DNA of 14,458 bases from contig CAIVOW010000245.1 in the NCBI GenBank assembly GCA_903907665.1, forward strand, positions 1 to 14,458. Reading direction: 5' to 3'. Source of the DNA: an uncultured Actinomycetes bacterium (GTDB lineage Bacteria > Actinomycetota > Actinomycetes > Nanopelagicales > Nanopelagicaceae). Each line of letters begins with the position of its first letter. The first letter of the stretch is position 1. Below, in pieces: positions 7,127-13,529 of the stretch. Position numbers and translations under genes: made by a program. The notes below the pieces were generated by a model that saw only the letters and a list, made by a program, of their open reading frames with translations, was not told where the DNA came from and made no database searches.

Positions 7127-7888
7127 ATGGAATCACTTTTTGGGGTCAGTGGATCTAAAGTTTTATTGAGTGGCGGAACCGGAGGAATAGGTTCGGCACT
7201 CGTTAAAGGTTTTCTTCAAGCCGGCGCTGACGTCTGCGTAATTGCTCGCGATAAGCAGGCAGCGCAGAGCGCACAGAAGAGCTACGCGGACTTGAAAGGA
7301 AAATTCACTTTCGTGATTGCCGATTTCCTAACGGATGAATCGTGTCTCAGCGCAGTTACCGAGGCTACGGAGATTTTAGGCAGGATAGATACATTGGTCT
7401 TAGCGCACGGTAACGCTAAACCCGGACCCGCTGTTGATACCACCCATGAGGCATGGTCGGATCAGATTCAAGTTAATTTAACAGCGACTTTTCGCCTAGC
7501 CCAGGCTGTGGCCCCTGCAATGATCCAACGAGGTTCCGGAAAGATCATCACGTATGCGAGCATGCTGACATTTCAAGGTGGGCTAAATGTAGTTGGGTAC
7601 GCCGCTAGCAAAGGCGGGGTTGGACAACTCACGAAGGCGCTCTCTAATGAATGGGCGCCTCACGGTATAAATGTTAATTCGATTGCTCCTGGATATATAA
7701 AGACTGAGTTGAATCAACACATTTGGCGAGACCCGGAGCGTGCAAAATCAGTGTTAGCCCGTCTGACAAGTGGGCGATGGGGCAACCCGGAAGATCTCAT
7801 TGGCCCCACTCTATTTTTATCTTCCCACGCCTCGGATTATTTGCACGGGGTAATTCTCCCCGTGGACGGTGGGTGGCTCTCTCGGTGA
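7127..7888 (+). CDS. KduD-like SDR (2-keto-3-deoxy-gluconate 5-dehydrogenase / 2-deoxy-gluconate 3-dehydrogenase type)
   Basis: This 253-residue SDR uses NAD(P) to oxidise or reduce a keto-sugar acid or related hydroxyl. The glycine motif is SGGTGGIG (15-22) and the tetrad is N117, S145, Y158 and K162. The segments NEWAPHGINVNSIAPGYIKTE (174-194), SGRWGNPEDLIGP (215-227) and ASDYLHG...VDGGW (235-250) are those of the KduD/2-deoxy-gluconate dehydrogenase branch, so this subfamily call is better than for the other two SDRs. R41 after the second strand may allow NADP. The start is the ATG at 7127, preceded by AAAGGGTGGG; an in-frame TTG at 7091 would add 12 residues unlike any SDR N-terminus. 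The stop codon overlaps the next gene's GTG. Confidence 0.9.
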   Translation: MESLFGVSGSKVLLSGGTGGIGSALVKGFLQAGADVCVIARDKQAAQSAQKSYADLKGKFTFVIADFLTDESCLSAVTEATEILGRIDTLVLAHGNAKPGPAVDTTHEAWSDQIQVNLTATFRLAQAVAPAMIQRGSGKIITYASMLTFQGGLNVVGYAASKGGVGQLTKALSNEWAPHGINVNSIAPGYIKTELNQHIWRDPERAKSVLARLTSGRWGNPEDLIGPTLFLSSHASDYLHGVILPVDGGWLSR

Positions 7889-8739
7889 AGTTCACGGTTG
7901 GCATCGATAGCTACTCTTTTCACCGATTCTTTGGCGAGCACACCAAGTGGGAGGAACCCTCCCAGGAACAATGGGCCCTTACAGATTTCTTTAATTTTGC
8001 AGATCAGCAAGGTGTTCCCTTTCTCTCTCTGCAGACTGTCTACCTAAAGAATGAGTTAGATAACTTCAAAGAAGATATAAAGAAATGGCGCACTAAGTCC
8101 AAAGGCGATGTGGTCTTTACCTGGGGCCACCCCAATGGATTTGATGGAGGCCTTAAGCCAGAAGCGCTCTTTGATGCGCTCTATTTCCTGCAGGTAGCAC
8201 ATGAACTACAACTACCGCAGATGCGAATCGTCTTAGGAAATCACTGGAATTTCGATATGCCAGAGCAGGAACGGTTAGATAACCTTCGACCACTTGTACG
8301 ATCTTTGGTGGTAGCTGCTGAAAGTTTCGGTATCAAGATTTCAATAGAAAACCACGCAGATTTTCAATCACAACAAATCATGAGTTATATCAATGAGTTC
8401 AACTCTCCCTATCTAGGGATGTGTTTAGATTTAGCAAATGCTCGAAGAGTGGGAGAAGATCCGGAACAACTCTTGAGAGATTTCGATTTAACTAAAGTAT
8501 TTATGATTCAAGCAAAAGATGTTCAAATTATTAAGGGCCACGAACACCCCACAGGGTGGTGGCCAAGTCAGTACTTTGGATCGGGGGATGTCGGACTAAG
8601 CGGGTGTTTAAGCGTGCTGAAAGAGAAGAAGTTCGATTCTCCAGTTGTTGTTGAGATTTCTAATTTGTTTACAGGTTTGCAGGAGCGCGAAGTGGCCTCC
8701 CAAGCAATTCAATACTTAGTTGCGGGGCTGAATACGTGA
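7885..8739 (+). CDS. Sugar phosphate isomerase/epimerase-like TIM-barrel protein (AP endonuclease 2 superfamily)
   Basis: The 284 residues fit the xylose-isomerase-like TIM barrel that includes keto-sugar isomerases, epimerases and inosose dehydratases. Candidate metal ligands are E155 (SIENHADF), D182 (GMCLDLANA) and E257 (VVVEISN). Other conserved elements are IQAKDVQ (208-214) and a GSGDVGLSG loop (232-240). The reaction is not known. It could isomerise, epimerise or dehydrate a keto-sugar or sugar acid made by the neighbouring SDR. The start is GTG 7885, overlapping the SDR stop (GTGA) after a G-rich stretch. The open frame extends 54 codons upstream, but those codons read through the SDR gene in another frame and are not credible protein. 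It is co-transcribed with the SDR. Confidence 0.88.
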   Translation: MKFTVGIDSYSFHRFFGEHTKWEEPSQEQWALTDFFNFADQQGVPFLSLQTVYLKNELDNFKEDIKKWRTKSKGDVVFTWGHPNGFDGGLKPEALFDALYFLQVAHELQLPQMRIVLGNHWNFDMPEQERLDNLRPLVRSLVVAAESFGIKISIENHADFQSQQIMSYINEFNSPYLGMCLDLANARRVGEDPEQLLRDFDLTKVFMIQAKDVQIIKGHEHPTGWWPSQYFGSGDVGLSGCLSVLKEKKFDSPVVVEISNLFTGLQEREVASQAIQYLVAGLNT

Positions 8740-8748
8740 ACTAGGCAC

Positions 8749-8762
8749 TGGAAACGATTCCC
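8749..8762. promoter_or_regulatory. LacI-type operator 2, upstream of the transporter promoter
   Basis: TGGAAACGATTCCC shares its first ten bases with operator 1 and is close to a TGGAAACGATTCCA consensus. It lies 10 bp after the TIM-barrel gene and 86 bp (centre to centre) upstream of operator 3, a distance compatible with looping by a tetramer or cooperative dimers. Confidence 0.65.
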
Positions 8763-8803
8763 GAATTACGCCTAAGATACCTAATTATGTCTGCTTTGTC
8801 CTA

Positions 8804-8832
8804 TTGACGAGCACTTATTACAGTCGTACATT
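8804..8832 (+). promoter_or_regulatory. Sigma-70-type promoter of the sugar transporter operon
   Basis: TTGACG (8804-8809) is a five-of-six -35 and TACATT (8827-8832) a four-of-six -10, with an ideal 17-bp spacer. Transcription would start near 8839, inside operator 3. The TTG of the -35 also opens the reading frame of the binding-protein gene but is not its start codon. Confidence 0.7.
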
Positions 8833-8834
8833 TG

Positions 8835-8848
8835 TGGAAACGTTTCTT
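8835..8848. promoter_or_regulatory. LacI-type operator 3, over the transporter transcription start
   Basis: TGGAAACGTTTCTT contains the perfect 10-bp palindrome GAAACGTTTC (8837-8846) with the central CG typical of LacI-family sites. It begins two bases after the predicted -10, so a bound repressor would block initiation. The AGGGGAG ribosome-binding site of the binding-protein gene follows directly. Confidence 0.7.
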
Positions 8849-8863
8849 CAGAAGGGGAGAAAA

Positions 8864-10039
8864 ATGCTAAGAAACAAAAATATTAAAAAAATCTTGATTG
8901 TTCCCATGTTGGGAACAGCGCTGGTTTTGACACAAATAACCGGTAACGCTTTTGCGGCGGGTACCAGTTTCGATCTAGCTGGTCTAGCAAAGGCTTTTAA
9001 TGCTGCCGGTTATGACCAAGTATCAGCTTCACTTCTCCGTGCAGATAATCCACCACTTACTCTTGCCGATGGAAGCACCTTCCGCCTCGCAAAAAGTATT
9101 GCTGCAAAGATTAAAGCCGGTAAAGCATTCAATTACGTTGAATCAATTCAATCTAACGGAATTGCTCTCTTCTCACCTCAGTACATGATTGGCTATAAAG
9201 CTTCATGTGCTATAGCAAAGAAGTTCGGTGCAATCAACTGTAAAGAAGTTGCACCAAACCCAGCTGGTCCAACGCAACAAGTTGCTCAGATCCAGGCACT
9301 TTTGAACACAGGCCAAATCGACTGCTTGTCCATCGAACCAACAGATTCGAACTCATTAACTGATATCACAAATGCAGCTATGAAAAAGGGAATTCCTGTT
9401 TTCACAGTTGGTGTATCAACTAACGGAAACGAATTCACAAACTGGACACAGATTCCTGATCTAGAGGGCGCATATGCCGCTAAGACTCTTCTTGCTTGGA
9501 TGAAAAAGACCGGAAAAAAGCTGACTGTATTCTCCGCAACTGGTGGCGACACAACTCAGTATTGGGCACAACATCGCATGATGGGATTTGAAAAGGGCAT
9601 TAAAGCCGCAATCCCAGGTGCTACCTTCATCAATAGCGCGACAAGCAATCAATTAAACGTCAGCTATGACCCAGCAACTACTTATGATGCATACAAGGCG
9701 CTACTAGCAGGTCAGCCAACCTTGCAATTCATCCTTAACGTTGACATTGGTGCAGAGCATGCAACTCGTGCGATTCACGATGCCGGCCTTGATGGAAAAG
9801 TATTTGATATGGGCTGGAACGTTTCTAAGGGACAACTTGACGGTATCGAAGCCGGAACTCAAGTTGCTGCTTTGGATCAAGGTTGGGCACAGCAGTCTGC
9901 ATTCGGTGCAGGTGCTTGCATGACCTATTTGCGCACTGGAAAGGTTGCTCCAAATACACAGCACCTCATTCCAGTTACCACTGCTAACTTGGACGCAGCA
10001 CGTGTTGCATTCAACAAACTCACTGGAGCAAATAACTAA
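8864..10039 (+). CDS. Sugar ABC transporter substrate-binding protein (ribose/type 1 periplasmic-binding family)
   Basis: This 391-residue secreted binding protein captures a sugar for the permease and ATPase encoded downstream. Residues 1-32 are a Sec signal peptide: KNIKK, then a hydrophobic core (ILIVPMLGTALVLTQI), then NAFAA with cleavage near residue 31 or 32. No lipobox cysteine is present. The mature part has the type 1 fold: QQVAQIQALLNTGQIDCLSI (binding of the first domain), GIPVFTVGVST, then LTVFSATGGD and FILNVDIGAEHATRAIHDAG. The true start is the ATG at 8864, preceded by AGGGGAG. The frame extends 20 codons upstream into the promoter and operator, which argues against the longer form. 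Expression is probably controlled by operators 2 and 3. A pentose or related sugar is the likely ligand by family, but this is inference. Confidence 0.93.
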   Translation: MLRNKNIKKILIVPMLGTALVLTQITGNAFAAGTSFDLAGLAKAFNAAGYDQVSASLLRADNPPLTLADGSTFRLAKSIAAKIKAGKAFNYVESIQSNGIALFSPQYMIGYKASCAIAKKFGAINCKEVAPNPAGPTQQVAQIQALLNTGQIDCLSIEPTDSNSLTDITNAAMKKGIPVFTVGVSTNGNEFTNWTQIPDLEGAYAAKTLLAWMKKTGKKLTVFSATGGDTTQYWAQHRMMGFEKGIKAAIPGATFINSATSNQLNVSYDPATTYDAYKALLAGQPTLQFILNVDIGAEHATRAIHDAGLDGKVFDMGWNVSKGQLDGIEAGTQVAALDQGWAQQSAFGAGACMTYLRTGKVAPNTQHLIPVTTANLDAARVAFNKLTGANN

Positions 10040-10060
10040 GACGTAATAGACACTAGGGGC

Positions 10061-10089
10061 GTTGGGCAAGTGTTTTCTGCTTGCCCAAC
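10061..10089 (+). other. Intercistronic stem-loop between binding-protein and permease genes
   Basis: GTTGGGCAAG (10061-10070) pairs perfectly with CTTGCCCAAC (10080-10089) around a 9-nt loop. It is not followed by a U-run, so it is more likely a 3' end stabiliser or partial attenuator that keeps binding-protein mRNA above permease/ATPase mRNA, as known for other ABC operons, than a full terminator. Confidence 0.7.
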
Positions 10090-10118
10090 TCTCTATTTCC
10101 AAGAGAGGGCAATTCAAC

Positions 10119-11132
10119 GTGAACATAAGTACTAAATTAACCAGAGGCCGTAAATTTAAAGTCCCTCATTCAACGGGGTTATTCGGCGCCTTGATTCTCG
10201 TGATGCTTGTCTTCTCTCTCCTCTCACATGGACTATTTCTTTATGTAGATAATTTATTGGGCCTATTGCGCTACGCAAGTTCACTTGCAATTCTCGGCTT
10301 AGGCTTAACAATAGTTTTGATAGTTGGAGAAATTGATCTATCTTTCGGAGCCTTGTATGGCTTCTGTACAACAGCATTTGCAGTCGCATTTTTAGCATGG
10401 AATTGGCCTATGTGGCTCGCACTCGTCTTTGCTTACGGTTTAGCGATTCTGTGGGGCTCATTCAATGCGTTCTTTACAACGATTGTGAAAATACCCTCGT
10501 TTATTGCAACTCTAGGATCAAGCACATTTATCTTTGGCTTTACACTTCTGATTGGAAATTCAAATACCTTTGCAACAGCAGCTCCACCTTTAGGTTCGCA
10601 TACTTCTAAAGATTCGATCGCATTCTTTAGAGGAATCTCAAATCAGGATTTACCTGCAGGTTTGCCTATGCAGGCGATTTGGATGGTTGTCATTATGGTC
10701 ATTTTTTGGTTTGTTCTATCTCGTAGCATCTATGGATTTCGAATTAGGGCAATTGGCGGCAACAAGATCGCAGCCGAATTAGCCAAGCTGCCGGTCAAAA
10801 AATATAAATTTATTGCTTACATTCTTTGTGCAATGACGGCTGCCACCGCGGGAATTTTGGACTTTTCCTTTATCGGCACCATTCAACCTAATGCCGGGCA
10901 GACCTTCCTATTCCCAGTATTTGCTGCAGTAGTCATCGGCGGAGCCAGCCTGCAAGGTGGCATTGGAAATGTGACAGGTACGATTTTGGGAGCTCTTATA
11001 CTTTCCATCATTTCCAACGGTCTCTCTCTGCTTGCCTCCGGTGCTTTTGCGCAACAAATATTCTTGGGAACCGTCACCATCGGCGCAGTTGTAATTGATG
11101 TCATCTTGAGAAGAAGACGAGCACGCTCGTGA
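10119..11132 (+). CDS. Sugar ABC transporter permease (RbsC-like)
   Basis: This 337-residue membrane protein of the ribose/xylose/branched-amino-acid permease family forms the channel of the transporter. It is very hydrophobic, with about eight to ten membrane segments. Family motifs are VGEIDLSFGALYGF (69-82), KIPSFIATLGSSTFIFG (124-140), the ATPase-contact loop GGNKIAAELAKLPVKKYK (213-230), and VVIGGASLQGGIGNVTGTILGAL (271-293). GTG at 10119 is chosen: AGAGAGGG lies about nine bases upstream. The frame opens at 10062 inside the intercistronic hairpin, and those 19 extra residues are not credible. It follows the binding-protein gene after 79 bp and overlaps the ATPase gene by 4 bp (GTGA). 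Confidence 0.93.
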   Translation: MNISTKLTRGRKFKVPHSTGLFGALILVMLVFSLLSHGLFLYVDNLLGLLRYASSLAILGLGLTIVLIVGEIDLSFGALYGFCTTAFAVAFLAWNWPMWLALVFAYGLAILWGSFNAFFTTIVKIPSFIATLGSSTFIFGFTLLIGNSNTFATAAPPLGSHTSKDSIAFFRGISNQDLPAGLPMQAIWMVVIMVIFWFVLSRSIYGFRIRAIGGNKIAAELAKLPVKKYKFIAYILCAMTAATAGILDFSFIGTIQPNAGQTFLFPVFAAVVIGGASLQGGIGNVTGTILGALILSIISNGLSLLASGAFAQQIFLGTVTIGAVVIDVILRRRRARS

Positions 11133-12625
11133 GAGATGAAAAAGCCACTCATAAAACGTTAGAAGTTAAAGGGATTAGCAAAAGATATGGAAAAACCATA
11201 GCTTTAAATCAACTAAACCTCACTGCTCGATCTGGCGAGATATTAGGAATTGCTGGACCCAATGGGGCCGGGAAGAGTACGTTGATCAAGATTTTGGCTG
11301 GAGAAGTCGAGCTTGACTCCGGAACCATCACTATCAATACAAGTGAAAGTGCTGAAAGTTCGCCCGTATCTCAAGTCGCAGTAGTCCACCAAGAGTTACA
11401 GGTTTATCCCAACTTAAGCGTGATTGATAACCTTCTTATAATTCGAGAAAATCAAGGTCTCTTTCGTCCCAAGTCATCCAAAAAGGAACTGGGAATCTTG
11501 GAAGAGATGCGCCTCGGTAAATTTAAAGATGAAATTCTAGGTGAACTCCCACTTGCTGTAGCTCAGCGAGTCGAGATTGCACGAGCTCTTCTTAGCGATG
11601 CTCTAATCTTCTTATTTGATGAACCAAATTCTGCACTAACACCGGAAGAGTCAGAAGATCTTTTCAATGCAATGCACCAATTAAAGGACCTTGGCCATAT
11701 CGTTCTATTCGTGACCCATAGATTGGCAGAATTAGTAGAACATTCCGACCGAGTTCAGCTAATTATTGATGGTAAGGCAGGGACAATATTTGAAGGTTCA
11801 GCGTTAAATGCTGAAAATATTGCCGCTCAGTTAGTGATGGAAGAGTCGCGCCAAAGAGGCAATCAGACGACCCAGAAGAGAGCTTTTGAAAGCGGCTTTA
11901 TTAATGTCAAGAGTTGGACTCACCATAGAAAAGCCTTTAAGGAGTTAGATCTTGAAATACGTGCAGGAGAGATCATCGCGATAGTTGGCGTTGAAGGTTC
12001 TGGCGGCAGAGAATTAATCCGCTCTCTGGCCGGAGTAGAAATAGCTTCGGGTGAGATATTAGTTAACAATAAGAAAGTTGACCCAAGGAATTCTGGTTTC
12101 GTATTTGTCGCTGCAAATAGAGATTCCAGCGTATTTCCAAATTTAACTGTTGGAGAAAATTTAGTAATTAGACACAGTGATTCCATCTCTAATAAGTTTG
12201 GTTGGGTGTCAAGTAAGAATTCAAAAGTGCTCGCTTCGCAATCAAAAGAGCAGTACACGATTAAGACTGATTCCCTCGGCTTGAATGTTAAATCTCTCAG
12301 TGGTGGAAACCAACAGAAGGTGGCGATCGCGTCAGCGCTATCAACTAAACCCGTCCTAGCACTCTTTGAGGAACCTACCCGTGGTGTGGATTTAAGCAGC
12401 AAGGCAGATATTTATGCCTTACTCAAAGACCATACGAAGAGTAAATCAGCAGTAATCCTACTTTGCACCGAAGAATCAGAGGTGTACGACGTCGCTGATC
12501 GTGCATGCGTGATGCAATTAGGTGAAGTAGTAGGAGAAATCGATATCAGCTCTTGCGCAGATTTAGAAGATTTAGCTCGAAAGATTGCGAAATTTACAAC
12601 GAAAGAATCTCAAGCCGCTAGTTGA
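11129..12625 (+). CDS. Sugar ABC transporter ATPase, two tandem ABC domains (RbsA-like)
   Basis: This 498-residue cytoplasmic ATPase energises the sugar transporter. Domain 1 has Walker A GPNGAGKST (43-51), Q-loop VVHQEL (85-90), Walker B LIFLFDEP (159-166) and H197. Its signature, LPLAVAQRVEIARAL (140-154), has lost the LSxGQ core. Domain 2 has a degenerate Walker A (GVEGSGGREL, 287-296, no GK[ST]), an intact signature SLSGGNQQKV (389-398), and Walker B ALFEEPTRG with E414 in place of the usual aspartate. In a head-to-tail dimer the intact Walker A1 faces the intact signature 2, giving one good and one degenerate ATP site. GTG at 11129 overlaps the permease stop. The gene is somewhat diverged for the family but has no frame break. 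Confidence 0.93.
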   Translation: MRDEKATHKTLEVKGISKRYGKTIALNQLNLTARSGEILGIAGPNGAGKSTLIKILAGEVELDSGTITINTSESAESSPVSQVAVVHQELQVYPNLSVIDNLLIIRENQGLFRPKSSKKELGILEEMRLGKFKDEILGELPLAVAQRVEIARALLSDALIFLFDEPNSALTPEESEDLFNAMHQLKDLGHIVLFVTHRLAELVEHSDRVQLIIDGKAGTIFEGSALNAENIAAQLVMEESRQRGNQTTQKRAFESGFINVKSWTHHRKAFKELDLEIRAGEIIAIVGVEGSGGRELIRSLAGVEIASGEILVNNKKVDPRNSGFVFVAANRDSSVFPNLTVGENLVIRHSDSISNKFGWVSSKNSKVLASQSKEQYTIKTDSLGLNVKSLSGGNQQKVAIASALSTKPVLALFEEPTRGVDLSSKADIYALLKDHTKSKSAVILLCTEESEVYDVADRACVMQLGEVVGEIDISSCADLEDLARKIAKFTTKESQAAS

Positions 12626-12650
12626 TGTAAATCTACGAAGGAGAGAAGAA

Positions 12651-13529
12651 ATGAAAGCAAACATCGAGACACTTGCAACAGGTTTAGGTCACCCAGAAGG
12701 CCCGGATATCTTGCCGGATGGTCGAATTGTTATGGTGGAAACCTACACAAGCAAGATTATCGCTTGGTCTGCCGAGCGAGGTATTCACGACTACGCAGAT
12801 TGCGGTGGTGGGCCAAATGCCTGCATGTTGGGCTCAGATGGTGCAGTTTATATAACTCAAAATGGCGGCACGGTGGGTACATGGAGAGCAAAAGTAATGT
12901 CAGTACCTTCTATCCAAAAGGCTTGGCCAGATGGAAGAGTCGAGATAATTGTCGATGAAGTAGATGGTTATAAATTACAAGCGCCCAATGATTTGAGTTT
13001 TGGACCGGATGGACGTCTCTTCTTTACAGACCCTGCAGATTATCTTCCAGATAACAGAGGACTTGGTCGTATCTTCTCTGTAAACCCCGACGGTACCGGA
13101 AATCTTTTAGAAGAAATGCCAAATGCATATCCAAATGGAATTGTTGCCGATAAAGATGGCACTGTTGTTTGGGTAGAGTCTTATGACAGCGGCATTTACC
13201 GCTTACGCCCGGGCGAAAAATCAGAGAAGATTGCTCAGCTGCCCGAGAATCACGTACCTGATGGTCTAAAGATTGATGAAAATGGAAATCTTTGGATCAC
13301 TACTTTTAAGGGTGGCGGAGTAGATATTCTCAAATCAGATGGAACGTATATTGATTTTCTTGAAACAGGTGGTGTTCCACTCAATTGTGTCTTTGAAGGC
13401 GAAAATCTAATCATTACCGATTTCGGCGATATAGATACTCTTTCAGTTGCGGAGCCAATGGAAGGCAGACTGTGGAGAATCCCTGTCGGAGTTAAAGGAA
13501 TGAAGCTCTTTCGCGGGGCAATTGGATGA
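12651..13529 (+). CDS. SMP-30/gluconolactonase/LRE family sugar lactonase
   Basis: This 292-residue six-bladed beta-propeller hydrolyses aldonolactones to aldonic acids using a divalent metal. Expected metal ligands are present: E15 (GHPEGPD), N162 (YPNGIV) and D204 (VPDGLKID). N113 (APNDLSFGPDG) corresponds to the substrate-site asparagine. The repeated xPDGxLxxxD-like blade motifs are visible, for example GPDGRLFFTDPAD and DENGNLWITT. The ATG at 12651 has GGAGAG seven to eight bases upstream. The frame is open from 12585, but that part overlaps the ATPase gene end and adds nothing domain-like. It lies 25 bp after the ATPase and overlaps the next SDR by 4 bp, pointing to a dehydrogenase-lactonase pair that makes the acid for the enolase-superfamily dehydratase. 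Confidence 0.93.
   Translation: MKANIETLATGLGHPEGPDILPDGRIVMVETYTSKIIAWSAERGIHDYADCGGGPNACMLGSDGAVYITQNGGTVGTWRAKVMSVPSIQKAWPDGRVEIIVDEVDGYKLQAPNDLSFGPDGRLFFTDPADYLPDNRGLGRIFSVNPDGTGNLLEEMPNAYPNGIVADKDGTVVWVESYDSGIYRLRPGEKSEKIAQLPENHVPDGLKIDENGNLWITTFKGGGVDILKSDGTYIDFLETGGVPLNCVFEGENLIITDFGDIDTLSVAEPMEGRLWRIPVGVKGMKLFRGAIG

Noticed and set aside
7723..7884. 54-codon upstream extension of the TIM-barrel frame
   Set aside because: It is an alternative frame of the KduD-like SDR gene. GTG at 7885 overlaps the SDR stop and starts the family N-terminus.
8804..8863. Upstream extension of the binding-protein frame from TTG 8804
   Set aside because: The TTG is the -35 hexamer, the extension reads through the -10 and operator, and the ATG at 8864 has a good ribosome-binding site and starts a normal signal peptide.
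10062..10118. Upstream extension of the permease frame
   Set aside because: It begins inside the intercistronic hairpin and the residues are not permease-like; GTG 10119 has AGAGAGGG upstream.
9704..10126. 140-codon minus-strand open frame opposite the binding-protein gene
   Set aside because: Composition is not protein-like (scattered Cys and Trp, no recognisable domain), and the opposite strand is a clear secreted binding protein.
11920..12402. 160-codon minus-strand open frame opposite the ATPase gene
   Set aside because: No domain or start signal, and it lies opposite the conserved second ABC domain.
12585..12650. Upstream extension of the SMP-30 frame into the ATPase gene
   Set aside because: The ATG at 12651 has a strong ribosome-binding site and begins the propeller directly.
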